A DNA stretch of 64,000 nt from positions 124,001-188,000 of the forward strand of contig CAJYPK010000001.1 of assembly GCA_913776615.1 (NCBI GenBank). The letters run 5' to 3'. The DNA comes from an uncultured Hymenobacter sp. Its GTDB lineage: Bacteria; Bacteroidota; Bacteroidia; Cytophagales; Hymenobacteraceae. Position 1 is the first letter of the stretch. Every line of letters begins with the position of its first letter. The position numbers and the translations under genes are program-made. Positions 9,109 through 16,729 of this stretch are shown here, piece by piece. The notes beneath the pieces were generated by a model. That model made no database searches. It was not told the origin of the DNA and saw only the letters and a program-made list of their open reading frames with translations.

Positions 9109-9154
9109 AGGCAGCAAAAAAATTCACGCTAACCTAGGAACGTATGGCTCTCCC

Positions 9155-11413
9155 CTACCCCTTCCGCTGCGCCCGAATACCCGCCAGCCGCAGCTGAAAG
9201 TAATCGTACTTCTCGCGCAGGTGGTCAAACAGGTCGCGCAGGCCAGCGTCGGGGCCGAGCTGGGCGCGGGCGGCGGCAATTTCGGCCAGCTGCGAGTCGG
9301 ACAGGAAATCGTGCAGGCGCAGGTCAAGACCCTTGGCGTAGGCTTTTTCGAGGTGGCTGCGCACGGTGCTCACCGTCAGGCCGCGCTGCGCGGCGATCTG
9401 CTCGGGGTTGAGGCCCTGGCGGTGCAGGTTGAAGCTCAGATCCTCGGTGGGCGTCGCGTCGCGGTCGGCGGCTTTCTTGGCGGCGCGGGGCGCGGGGGCA
9501 AAGTCGTCGGTGAAGGGCGGCACGTTGGGTAAGTCATCGGCCTCGTCTTCGGCGGGTACGGGGCGCGGGGTGCCGTGCTGCAAGATGGCTTCGATAAATA
9601 CCTCGCCGTAAGTTTCAAATTTCTTCATACCCACGCCCGATACCGAAAGCATGGCCACCCGGTTGGTGGGCTGCTCGCGGGCCATTTCCTGGAGCGTCGT
9701 GTCGGTAAAGACCACGTAGGGCGGCACGCCCTGCTCGTCGGCAATGCGCTTGCGCAGCTGGCGCAGGTGCTCAAACAGCCGGGCCTCGGGCGTACCCGCC
9801 CCGGCAGCGGCGGCCTCGGCCGCTGCTTTCTTGGCGGCGCGGGTTTGCTTCTCGGCCTTCTCGGCCACCTTGAATTTCTTGAGCGACACGGGCAGCTGGC
9901 CCTTCAGCACCTGCTGGCCCCGCTCGGTGATTTTGAGCGCGTAGCCTTCTTCGTAGGCGATGTAGAACAGGCCGTCGTTCAGCATCTGGTGGATGTAGCT
10001 GTACCAATCGAGGTAGGGCAGATCCTGGCCCGCGCCGTAGGTTTTGAGCTGCTCGTAGCCGTGTTGCAGCACGGCCTGGTTGCGCATGCCGCGCAGGATG
10101 TCGATGAGCAGGTTGATGGCCACCCGCTGCTGGGTGCGGGCGCTGGCCGAGAGCGCCTTCTGGGCCAGCAGCGTGCCGTCGAAGGTGGTGGGCGGGTTGC
10201 GGCAGATGTCGCAGTTGCCGCAGTCGCGGCCCAGGTCTTCGGAGAAGTAGTGCAGCAAGATGCGGCGGCGGCAGCTGGCCGCCTCGGCAAACTGCTGCAT
10301 GCGCTCCAGCTTGGCGGTGTTGAGCTGGGCCTGGCGCGGGGGCACGTCCTTGGTCACCATCTCGCGCATCGACAGCACGTCGGCAAAGCTGTAAAACAGG
10401 ATGGCCGTGGCCGGGCCACCATCGCGGCCGGCGCGGCCAATTTCCTGGTAGTAGCCCTCGATGTTTTTGGGCAGGTTGTAGTGCATCACCCAGCGCACGT
10501 TGCTCTTGTCGATGCCCATGCCAAAGGCGATAGTTGCCACGATGACCTGGGTATCGTCCTGCAAGAATTTCTCCTGGGCCTCGGCGCGCTGGTTGGGCGT
10601 CATGCCGGCGTGGTAGTAGCCCGCCTTGATGCCCTTCTGCTGGAGCTTCTGGGCGATGGTTTCGCAACTCTTGCGCGAGAGGCAGTAGATGACGCCCGCA
10701 TCGTTGGGATGACGGCCGATGAAGTCGAGAATCTGCCCCAGCCGGTCCTGGCCGGAACGCACCACGAGGTTGATGTTGGGCCGGTCGAAGCTCGACAAAA
10801 ACACCCGCGGCTCGTGCAGGTTGAGCTGGGTTTTGATGTCGCGCTGGGTAAGGCGGTCGGCCGTGGCCGTGAGCGCGATAATGGGCGTACTCGGGAAGTG
10901 CTGCCGCAGCACGCCCAGCTGGGTGTACTCGGGCCGGAAGTCGTGCCCCCAGGAGGAAATACAGTGCGCCTCGTCGATGGCAAACATGCTCACGTTGAGC
11001 CGCTTCAAAAACTGCAAGAAGCCTTCCCCCAGCAGCTTTTCGGGGCTGACGTACAGCAGCTTGAGGTGCCCGCTGAGAGCCGCCCGCGAAATGTCGGTGG
11101 CCTCGCCCTGGCTCACGCTGCTGTTGATGTAGGCGGCCACGATACCGTTGGCTTTCAGCGCCTCCACCTGGTCTTTCATGAGCGCGATGAGCGGCGACAC
11201 CACCACGCACACGCCCTCCGACACGACGGCCGGAATCTGAAAGCACACCGACTTGCCGCCGCCCGTGGGCATGAGCACCACGGTATCCTGGCCCGAAAGA
11301 ATGCTCTGGATAATGTCGCCCTGCATGGGCCGAAAATTATCGTAGCCATAGTAGCGCTTGAGCGCCTGGCGGGCGGCGGTGAGCGAAGCAGCGGGAGCAG
11401 TAACGGCGGGCAT
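9155..11413 (-). CDS. recQ: ATP-dependent DNA helicase RecQ
   Basis: 3'-5' DNA helicase for recombination and fork repair, 752 residues from the chosen start. Domain order is: DEAD-like helicase with Walker A MPTGGGKS and Walker B DEAH (FAIDEAHCISSWGHDFRPE); helicase C-terminal lobe with GRAGRDGGPA; RQC zinc-binding module with the Cys set CRRR...CGNCDIC; an HRDC domain (EARLFEHLRQLRKRIADEQG); and a C-terminal helix-turn-helix (GLNPEQIAAQRGLTVSTVRS), as in many Bacteroidota RecQ. An in-frame ATG at 11482 would add 23 residues of unconserved sequence. The ATG at 11413 begins just before the conserved core and is preferred. Confidence 0.95.
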   Translation of the reverse strand: MPAVTAPAASLTAARQALKRYYGYDNFRPMQGDIIQSILSGQDTVVLMPTGGGKSVCFQIPAVVSEGVCVVVSPLIALMKDQVEALKANGIVAAYINSSVSQGEATDISRAALSGHLKLLYVSPEKLLGEGFLQFLKRLNVSMFAIDEAHCISSWGHDFRPEYTQLGVLRQHFPSTPIIALTATADRLTQRDIKTQLNLHEPRVFLSSFDRPNINLVVRSGQDRLGQILDFIGRHPNDAGVIYCLSRKSCETIAQKLQQKGIKAGYYHAGMTPNQRAEAQEKFLQDDTQVIVATIAFGMGIDKSNVRWVMHYNLPKNIEGYYQEIGRAGRDGGPATAILFYSFADVLSMREMVTKDVPPRQAQLNTAKLERMQQFAEAASCRRRILLHYFSEDLGRDCGNCDICRNPPTTFDGTLLAQKALSASARTQQRVAINLLIDILRGMRNQAVLQHGYEQLKTYGAGQDLPYLDWYSYIHQMLNDGLFYIAYEEGYALKITERGQQVLKGQLPVSLKKFKVAEKAEKQTRAAKKAAAEAAAAGAGTPEARLFEHLRQLRKRIADEQGVPPYVVFTDTTLQEMAREQPTNRVAMLSVSGVGMKKFETYGEVFIEAILQHGTPRPVPAEDEADDLPNVPPFTDDFAPAPRAAKKAADRDATPTEDLSFNLHRQGLNPEQIAAQRGLTVSTVRSHLEKAYAKGLDLRLHDFLSDSQLAEIAAARAQLGPDAGLRDLFDHLREKYDYFQLRLAGIRAQRKG

Positions 11414-11788
11414 AATAGGCAGCTTATTCGGTGGGATCGCATCCGCTGGCTTCTTCTCCAACACAGAAGGTAAGCCAGGCAATGAGACTCCTGGGGTGGC
11501 AGGTTGCAGGGGCGGTAGCGGGTGAGCCGTGCGTTGGCTTCATCCGGTACAGCTCCTGGTCGTTGGGGAAACGAAGTTCGGGAAAACCTAATTCCTTTAG
11601 CACAAAGGTCCGACCCGAATCGTAATTAACCGGCGCGCGGCCACCCTGAATTTATCCGGTTACCTACGCTATCGGTCTCGCAATCAAGCAAGCAAAAGCT
11701 GCGATAAAAGTTGCGCCCCCATCCTGCTGCCAAAATTTTATTCCTAATCGGGCGGCGCTCACCCGCGTCGCCACCGGCTCGCAGCCCG

Positions 11789-11820
11789 GTAACCCCAAGC
11801 TCCAGCTTGGGGAAGCGCCC
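11789..11820. repeat. Solitary arm of the AAGCTCCAGCTT hairpin family
   Basis: The sequence gtaaccccaagctccagctt followed by ggggaagcgccc matches the left arm of the complete inverted repeat at 12982-13058, with one difference in their shared 29 bases. No matching right arm is found nearby. The arm is itself a near-palindrome and could still form a small hairpin. Confidence 0.7.
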
Positions 11821-12037
11821 GGCCCTACTCAATAGGCAATCTGCCAAATTCCGGCTCAGCACCACTCAGCCCGCCGAGCAGTACGCCAAACGAACCGAGA
11901 AAACAAGTCGCTACTCCGCTGCAAAAACGATACAGCACAGTAGGTTTTTACCTAGTAATTATTGGGCTTTAGCCAGGAAAGTACCGCGTTGAGCGAAGCG
12001 CCCACTACCTCCAAAACCAGCCGGCAACGCCCCGGCG

Positions 12038-12045
12038 TAGGTTTG
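12038..12045 (+). promoter_or_regulatory. Bacteroidota-type -7 box before the peroxiredoxin gene
   Basis: TAggTTTG matches the Bacteroidota consensus TAnnTTTG exactly and ends 17 bp before the ATG at 12063. No good TTTG -33 element is seen at the expected spacing, so only the -7 half is supported. Confidence 0.45.
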
Positions 12046-12062
12046 ACCCGCTTTCCTACCGC

Positions 12063-12911
12063 ATGAATTCTCTGCTTACTGCCGCTTTTTCGCTGGCGTT
12101 GGTGCTGCCTACCCTGGCGCTGGCCCAACGCCCCGCCGCCCGGCCGGCTTCTGCCCGTTTACTGGCCTTGCAACTGCCCGCTAGTGCGCCGGCTCCGCCC
12201 CAAACTTACCGTCTGGCTGGCCACGTCATCAGCGCCAAGGGCGACGTGCAGCCAGGGGCCATCCTCCGGCTGAAGGGCTCGTCCAAGATGGTTACGACCG
12301 ATGCGGCGGGCAGCTTTGCGCTCGACGTTCCCGTGCAAACCGCCAGTACCCTGGTGGCGAGCTACGCGGGCTGCGATGACGTGATAATTCCCCTGGCTTC
12401 CCCCAAGGGAATGCTCACCATTCACCTGCGGGCCAGCCTGGCCGCTGGCCTCAACCAGACGTTGCGCATCGGCGACTTTGCCCCCGATTTTGATTTGCCC
12501 ACCGTCGACGGCAAAAACTTCAAGCTCAGCGAGCACCGGGGTCACCCCGTGGTGTTGTATTTCTATCCCAAAGACGGCTCGCCGGGCTGCACCAAAGAAG
12601 CCTGCGCGTTTCGCGACCAGTACAAGGAGTTTGAGGCGATGGGGGCCGAAGTCATCGGCATCAGCTCCGACAACGAAGCTTCGCACCGCGCCTTTGCCGC
12701 CAAAAATGGGCTTACCTTCCCTTTACTGAGCGATGCCGACGGCCAATTGCGCAAAAAATACGCCGTACCCCGGGCAGTATTGGGCCTGCTGCCCGGCCGC
12801 GTCACCTACGTACTCGACGACGAGGGCCGCGTGCTTTACGTATTCAACTCGCTCAACAAGGCGGCCAATCACGTCAGCAATGCCAAGGCAGCCCTGAGCG
12901 ACGCCTTGTAA
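12063..12911 (+). CDS. Secreted Bcp/PrxQ-type peroxiredoxin fused to a carboxypeptidase-regulatory-like domain
   Basis: Thiol peroxidase of 282 residues that would reduce peroxides in the periplasm or at the surface. A signal peptide (residues 1 to about 21, LPTLALAQ) is followed by a carboxypeptidase-regulatory-like beta domain (AGHVISAKGDVQPGAILRLK, about residues 50-125). The Bcp/PrxQ thioredoxin fold starts near residue 137 (IGDFAPDFDLPTVDG). The active site GSPGCTKEAC gives peroxidatic Cys176 and a resolving Cys181 five residues on, the PrxQ arrangement. Ordinary Bcp is cytosolic and about 150 residues, so both the export signal and the extra N-terminal domain are unusual. No reductant partner is adjacent. 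Confidence 0.88.
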   Translation: MNSLLTAAFSLALVLPTLALAQRPAARPASARLLALQLPASAPAPPQTYRLAGHVISAKGDVQPGAILRLKGSSKMVTTDAAGSFALDVPVQTASTLVASYAGCDDVIIPLASPKGMLTIHLRASLAAGLNQTLRIGDFAPDFDLPTVDGKNFKLSEHRGHPVVLYFYPKDGSPGCTKEACAFRDQYKEFEAMGAEVIGISSDNEASHRAFAAKNGLTFPLLSDADGQLRKKYAVPRAVLGLLPGRVTYVLDDEGRVLYVFNSLNKAANHVSNAKAALSDAL

Positions 12912-12981
12912 GCAAAGCTAGTCCTCCACGTTAAATTCTTATAATAAGAATATTAACTCGACTCTCAGGTTGACACCTTGA

Positions 12982-13058
12982 GTAACCCCAAGCTCCAGCT
13001 TGGGGAGGCGCCCGAGGAGTACACCCAGCCGCCTTCCCAAGCTGGAGCTTGGGGTTAC
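12982..13058. repeat. Inverted repeat of the AAGCTCCAGCTT family
   Basis: Arms 12982-13010 and 13030-13058 are reverse complements at 28 of 29 positions with a 19-bp loop. Each arm carries the near-palindrome cccaagctccagcttggg. It lies between the convergent peroxiredoxin and RNA methyltransferase genes. Confidence 0.8.
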
Positions 13059-13167
13059 ACCAGTACACCAACCCGAGAGCTGCTATAGCACCAAGAGTTA
13101 TTCGACGCTTTTTTAGTGTGGTTCCCTAGCAGCTTCAACAAGCCATCCTAGCCGGGACCTAAAGCTA

Positions 13168-13218
13168 ACGGCGGAGCAGTGAGCGGGGACTATCGCCCAG
13201 CGCTCACTGCTCCGCCGT
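13168..13218 (-). terminator. Hairpin terminator after the THUMP methyltransferase gene
   Basis: A perfect 18-bp GC-rich stem (13168-13185 with 13201-13218) and 15-nt loop lies 26 bp beyond the stop codon of the minus-strand methyltransferase gene. There is no clean U-tract on the minus-strand exit side, so its strength is uncertain. Confidence 0.6.
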
Positions 13219-13244
13219 CCTTTATTTACCTGTTGCCAGCCGGG

Positions 13245-14408
13245 CTACTGCGCAGCCGGGGCCGCTCGCCGCGAGCCCCGGTACAGCTCGTACTTCAGCA
13301 GGCGGCAATCAATCGGCCCGTTGAAGAGCGGGATACGCCGCGACACTTTCAAGCCGATGGATTTGGCCGCCTCCAGGTTGCCGGTGAAGATGAAGGCCTC
13401 GTAGCCCTGGAAATTCGTTTTCAGCGCGTCGCCGATGGTTTTGTAGAGCGCGGCCATCTGGGCTTCCTCGCCGATGCGCTCGCCGTAGGGCGGGTTCATG
13501 ATAACGAGGCCGGGCGGCTGGTCCTGGGGCGGGCGGGCGTCGCGCACGTCGCGCACGCTCAGGCGAATGCAGTCGTCGAGACCGGCAGCTTCGATGTTTT
13601 GGGCGGCGTGGTCGATTACGCGGGGGTCGAGGTCGGAGCCGGCCAGGTAGGCCTGGGGCTCTTCGAGGCGCTGGGCCTCGGCCTCGGCGCGCACCCGCTG
13701 CCAGAGCGCGGGGTCGAAGTCGGGCCAGTTTTCGAAGCCAAACTTACCCTGGTGAAATAATCCCGGCGCGATGCGCTGGGCGATGAGGCCGGCCTCGGTG
13801 AGCAGGGTGCCCGAGCCGCACATGGGGTCGAGCAGCGGGCTTTTCTTGTCCCAGCCGCTGAGCAGGATGAGGCCAGCGGCCAGCACCTCGTTGAGCGGGG
13901 CTTCATTGGTGCCCTGGCGGTAGCCGCGGCGGTGCAGCGAGTCGCCGGCCGCGTCGAGGCTCAGAATCACCTCGTTTTCGAGCATGCGCAGGTGAATGCG
14001 AATGTCGGGGTTGCGGGTGTCGATGCTGGGGCGCTCGCCGGTGCGCTCCCGAAACTGGTCCACGATGGCGTCTTTGGTAAGCTGGGCCACGTAAAGCGAG
14101 TGCTCGAAGCTCGACTTATTGACGACGGCCGTGATGGCAAACGTCTGGCCCGGGCGGATGTACTTGCGCCAGTCGATGCGCGCTACCTCGTCGTAGAGGG
14201 CGCGCTCGTCGCGGGCGTAAAAATCGGCGAAGGGCCGCAGCAAGCGCATGGCCGTGCGGCTCCACAGCACGGTATTATACAGCAGCTTCTTGTCGCCGCT
14301 GAACTCAACGGCGCGGCTGCCGACGTGTTCGATGGTGGCGCCGAGCTGGCGCAGCTCGTCAACCAAGACTTCTTCCAGGCCGAACTGGGTGGTGGCGGTT
14401 AGGTACAT
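13245..14408 (-). CDS. THUMP-domain class I SAM-dependent RNA methyltransferase
   Basis: RNA guanine-N2-type methyltransferase of 387 residues, of the family that includes the N-terminal half of E. coli RlmL. Residues about 1-160 form the ferredoxin-like plus THUMP RNA-binding region (MYLTATTQFGLEEVLVDEL). The Rossmann methyltransferase follows, with the SAM motif LLDPMCGSGTLLTEAGL and the catalytic NPPY motif at residues 305-308 (MNPPYGERI). That motif is typical of exocyclic-amine methylation. The likely substrate is 23S rRNA, but the exact base is unknown. It runs toward the peroxiredoxin gene and is divergent from the broken zeta-like gene. Confidence 0.9.
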   Translation of the reverse strand: MYLTATTQFGLEEVLVDELRQLGATIEHVGSRAVEFSGDKKLLYNTVLWSRTAMRLLRPFADFYARDERALYDEVARIDWRKYIRPGQTFAITAVVNKSSFEHSLYVAQLTKDAIVDQFRERTGERPSIDTRNPDIRIHLRMLENEVILSLDAAGDSLHRRGYRQGTNEAPLNEVLAAGLILLSGWDKKSPLLDPMCGSGTLLTEAGLIAQRIAPGLFHQGKFGFENWPDFDPALWQRVRAEAEAQRLEEPQAYLAGSDLDPRVIDHAAQNIEAAGLDDCIRLSVRDVRDARPPQDQPPGLVIMNPPYGERIGEEAQMAALYKTIGDALKTNFQGYEAFIFTGNLEAAKSIGLKVSRRIPLFNGPIDCRLLKYELYRGSRRAAPAAQ

Positions 14409-14463
14409 GCCGCAAAGGTCGGGCCTGGCAGGCGAAGCCTTTTCATTGTCTTACCTTGCAGCC

Positions 14464-15054
14464 ATGCCGGACAAGAATCTCTACCTCATCGCGGGCTGCA
14501 ACGGGGCGGGCAAAACCACGGCCTCCTTCACCATATTACCCGAAGTGCTGGACTGCCGCGAATTTGTAAATGCCGACGAAATTGCCCGGGGACTTTCCCC
14601 CTTTCAACCCGAAAAAGTGGCTTTCGAAGCCGGCCGCATTATGCTGCACCGCGTCGAGGAGCTGCTGAGCCGCGGCGAAACCTTTGCGCTTGAAACCACC
14701 CTGGCCACGAAGATCTACTAGCAGAAAATCCGCGTTGCGCAGCAGCAAGGCTACTCCGTGACGCTATTGTATTTTTGGCTTAGCAGCCCCGAGCTAGCCC
14801 AGGAGCGCGTGAAAACGCGGGTGCTGGAAGGCGGCCATTCTATTCTACCTGACGTAATTGAGCGGCGGTACTGGCAGGGAATCAATCGGCTTTTCACTAA
14901 TTATCTGCCACTGGTTGATAGAGCGCTTATTTTTGATAATTCTAACGGCCAGCCGATTTTACTGGCCGAAAAGTCAGCTACCGGCATACATACTCATCAC
15001 CTTGATTTGTATCACTCACTACTAGCTCAATATGAATCAAGAAAAACAACCTGA
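14464..15054 (+). pseudogene. Zeta-toxin-like P-loop kinase interrupted by an in-frame amber codon
   Basis: The frame starting at ATG 14464 encodes MPDKNLYLIAGCNGAGKTT, a zeta-toxin/UDP-GlcNAc-kinase-type P-loop, followed by FVNADEIARGLSPF and ETFALETTLATKIY. A TAG codon at 14719-14721 (codon 86) then interrupts it. The same frame continues for 110 more codons with clear family sequence (LLYFWLSSPELAQERVKTRV, GGHSILPDVIERRYWQG, ADRALIF-like end) to TGA at 15052. The combined length of about 195 residues is normal for chromosomal zeta-like kinases. A single base substitution therefore appears to have inactivated it. The 85-residue remnant keeps the P-loop but lacks half of the fold. Readthrough cannot be excluded but nothing supports it. 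Confidence 0.85.
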
Positions 15055-15179
15055 GTTACGAGATAAAATTCTAGCTGGCCTAGCAGTCGCCTATCAGCGC
15101 ATGCTAGAATTTAAGCGGCAAAGAAATAGCGAAGTTATCGTCATGCACAACGGAAAGATTACGCGAATAAAACCCTAAG
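15032..15179 (+). pseudogene. Small partner gene of the zeta-like kinase, frameshifted
   Basis: An ATG at 15032 overlaps the last codons of the zeta-like gene in another frame, a typical toxin-operon overlap. It reads MNQEKQPELRDKILAGLAVA and on to EFKRQKK before a stop at 15128-15130 (32 residues). Removing one A from the 4-A run at 15120-15123 restores a frame that continues NSEVIVMHNGKITRIKP to TAA at 15177. That gives a 48-residue protein like the short gene often found after such kinases in Bacteroidota. The partner function (antitoxin or not) is not established. Both genes of the pair look broken. Confidence 0.65.
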
Positions 15180-15200
15180 CTGCATTTCTAAATTCTCCCC

Positions 15201-15228
15201 AGCCGGCCCCACATGGCCGGCTTTTTTT
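15201..15228 (+). terminator. Rho-independent terminator of the zeta-like module
   Basis: An 8-bp GC stem (agccggcc with ggccggct, 15201-15208 and 15215-15222) is followed by a run of T to 15227. It ends the broken two-gene module just before the MFS porter gene, whose ATG follows 17 bp later. Confidence 0.8.
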
Positions 15229-15244
15229 GTACCTTCCGCCCCGT

Positions 15245-16642
15245 ATGGCTACTCCCGTTACTACTGCAGCGGCAGCTTCTACTGCTGCCCCTCCCCGCTC
15301 CTACGCCGGCCCGCTGGTGCTGATGACCTGCCTGTTTTTCCTGTTCGGGGCGGTCACCAACTTCAACGACGTGCTCATGCCCTACCTCAAGGACGTGTGC
15401 CAGCTCAGTGATTTTCAATCGACGGCCGTGCAGTCGGCTTTTTTCGGGGCGTATTTTCTGATGTCGCTGCCGGCCGGGCTGGTACTCAAGAAGCTGGGCT
15501 ACCAGCGCGGCATCGTGGCGGGGCTGCTCGTGATGGCGGGCGGGGCGCTGCTCTTCATCCCGGCGGCCGACTCGCGGGCCTTCGGGCTGTTTCTCACGGC
15601 GCTGGCGGTGCTGGGGGCTGGCATCACGCTGCTGCAAGTGGCGGCCAACCCCTACGTGAGCGTACTAGGGCCGGCGCGGGGCGCGGCGGCCCGCGTGAGT
15701 ATCGTGGGCGTGGCCAATAACTTCGGCGGCAGTCTCTCGCCGCTGGTGGGCGCGCTGGTGCTGTTTGGCGGCTCGGTAGCGCTCAAGGCGCGGCTGGCCG
15801 CCCTGCCGCTGGCCCAGCGCCTGGCCGAGGAGTCGCAGCTGGTAAAGGCCCCCTACCTGGGGCTGGCCGGCTTCCTGGTGGTACTGGCGGCGGTCTTCTT
15901 TTTTCTCAAACTACCCGACATCGACAGCATCCCGGAGGAGCAGGCCGAGGAGGCGCGCCCGCTGGCCGCGGCCCGGCAGTCGGCGCTCAGCTTTCCGCAC
16001 CTGGTGCTGGGCATCGTGGCCATTTTCGTGTACGTGGGCGTGGAAGTCGGGCTGGGCTCCTTCCTCATCCGCTACGGCGAAAGCCAGGGCATTCAGCAGC
16101 TCTCAAGCTTCACCCAGAGCCTGGTGCGCGGCTTGAACGTGGCCACCAACTTTGCCGGCACGCTCTTCGGGCAGAGCCCCGCCCCGATTGATACCACGGC
16201 GGGCTTTACCAAGGCGGTGGGCGCGGTGCTGGTGTCGTCGTACTGGTTCGGCTCGCTGCTGGGGCGGGTGCTGGGCATTCCGCTGCTGCTACGGTTTCAC
16301 AACCGCGCCCTGCTGGTGGCGGTGTGCGCGGCGGGCGTGGCCCTGGTGGGCGCGTCGGTGCTGAGCCAGGGCGAAACGGCGCTGTGGCTGGTGGTGCTCT
16401 GCGGCCTCTGCAACTCCATTATGTGGCCGGTTATCTTCCCGCTGGCCATCACCGGGCTGGGGCGTTTTACCAAAGAAGGCTCGTCGTTTTTGATCATGGC
16501 CATCGTGGGCGGGGCACTCATTCCGCCGCTCATGGGCTTTCTGGCCACGCACGGCGGGGGGCTGCGGGTGGCGTTTGCGGTGCCCGCGCTGTGCTATGCA
16601 TACTTGTTGTTTTATGCGCTGAGCGGGTACCGGGTGCGGTAG
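15245..16642 (+). CDS. FucP/GluP-type sugar MFS transporter
   Basis: Inner-membrane major facilitator of 465 residues, related to the L-fucose and glucose/galactose permeases. After a 20-residue Ala/Thr-rich N-terminus the first helix reads LVLMTCLFFLFGAVTNFNDV. The family motifs LMPYLKDVCQLSDFQSTAVQ, FFGAYFLMSLPAGLVLKKLG and QVAANPYVSVLGP are present. Twelve hydrophobic segments are visible. An upstream TTG (15227) overlaps the terminator region, so ATG 15245 is preferred. It converges on the trehalase gene. A role in taking up the glucose made by that periplasmic trehalase is plausible but inferred. The stop codon lies inside the hairpin at 16634-16726. Confidence 0.92.
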   Translation: MATPVTTAAAASTAAPPRSYAGPLVLMTCLFFLFGAVTNFNDVLMPYLKDVCQLSDFQSTAVQSAFFGAYFLMSLPAGLVLKKLGYQRGIVAGLLVMAGGALLFIPAADSRAFGLFLTALAVLGAGITLLQVAANPYVSVLGPARGAAARVSIVGVANNFGGSLSPLVGALVLFGGSVALKARLAALPLAQRLAEESQLVKAPYLGLAGFLVVLAAVFFFLKLPDIDSIPEEQAEEARPLAAARQSALSFPHLVLGIVAIFVYVGVEVGLGSFLIRYGESQGIQQLSSFTQSLVRGLNVATNFAGTLFGQSPAPIDTTAGFTKAVGAVLVSSYWFGSLLGRVLGIPLLLRFHNRALLVAVCAAGVALVGASVLSQGETALWLVVLCGLCNSIMWPVIFPLAITGLGRFTKEGSSFLIMAIVGGALIPPLMGFLATHGGGLRVAFAVPALCYAYLLFYALSGYRVR

Positions 16643-16726
16643 TAACACCAAGCTCCAGCTTGGTGATGCGCCAGGGTACGCTCGCCCGACGCATCACCAA
16701 GCTGGAGCTTGGTGTTACTACCGCAC
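16634..16726. repeat. Perfect 37-bp-arm inverted repeat at a convergent junction
   Basis: Arms 16634-16670 and 16690-16726 are exact reverse complements with a 19-bp loop. Each contains the near-palindrome accaagctccagcttggt of the AAGCTCCAGCTT family. The left arm includes the last sense codons and the TAG stop of the MFS gene. The right arm ends 3 bp before the trehalase stop. It may act as a bidirectional terminator, though no U-tract is present. Confidence 0.9.
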
Positions 16727-16729
16727 TAT

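Larger units (their letters stand above)
11414..12062. other. Intergenic region between divergent recQ and the peroxiredoxin gene
   Basis: About 650 bp with no convincing gene. Short open frames on both strands have no family resemblance. The contents are possible recQ upstream signals, one solitary arm of the AAGCTCCAGCTT repeat family (11789-11820), and a -7-like box TAggTTTG at 12038-12045 in front of the peroxiredoxin gene. Confidence 0.6.

Noticed and set aside
9575..11473. 632-codon open frame antisense to recQ
   Set aside because: Composition is typical of a shadow frame and recQ is complete on the other strand.
11626..11865. 79-codon minus-strand frame in the recQ/peroxiredoxin gap
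   Set aside because: It runs through the repeat arm at 11789-11820 and has no family resemblance or start context.
14719..14721. The TAG as a recoded sense codon or readthrough site
   Set aside because: No recoding signal and no other in-frame TAG in conserved genes here; a nonsense mutation is simpler, particularly beside a frameshifted partner.
15120..15123. The A run as a programmed frameshift site
   Set aside because: Only four As, no slippery heptamer and no downstream pseudoknot; the adjacent gene is also broken, so decay is more likely.
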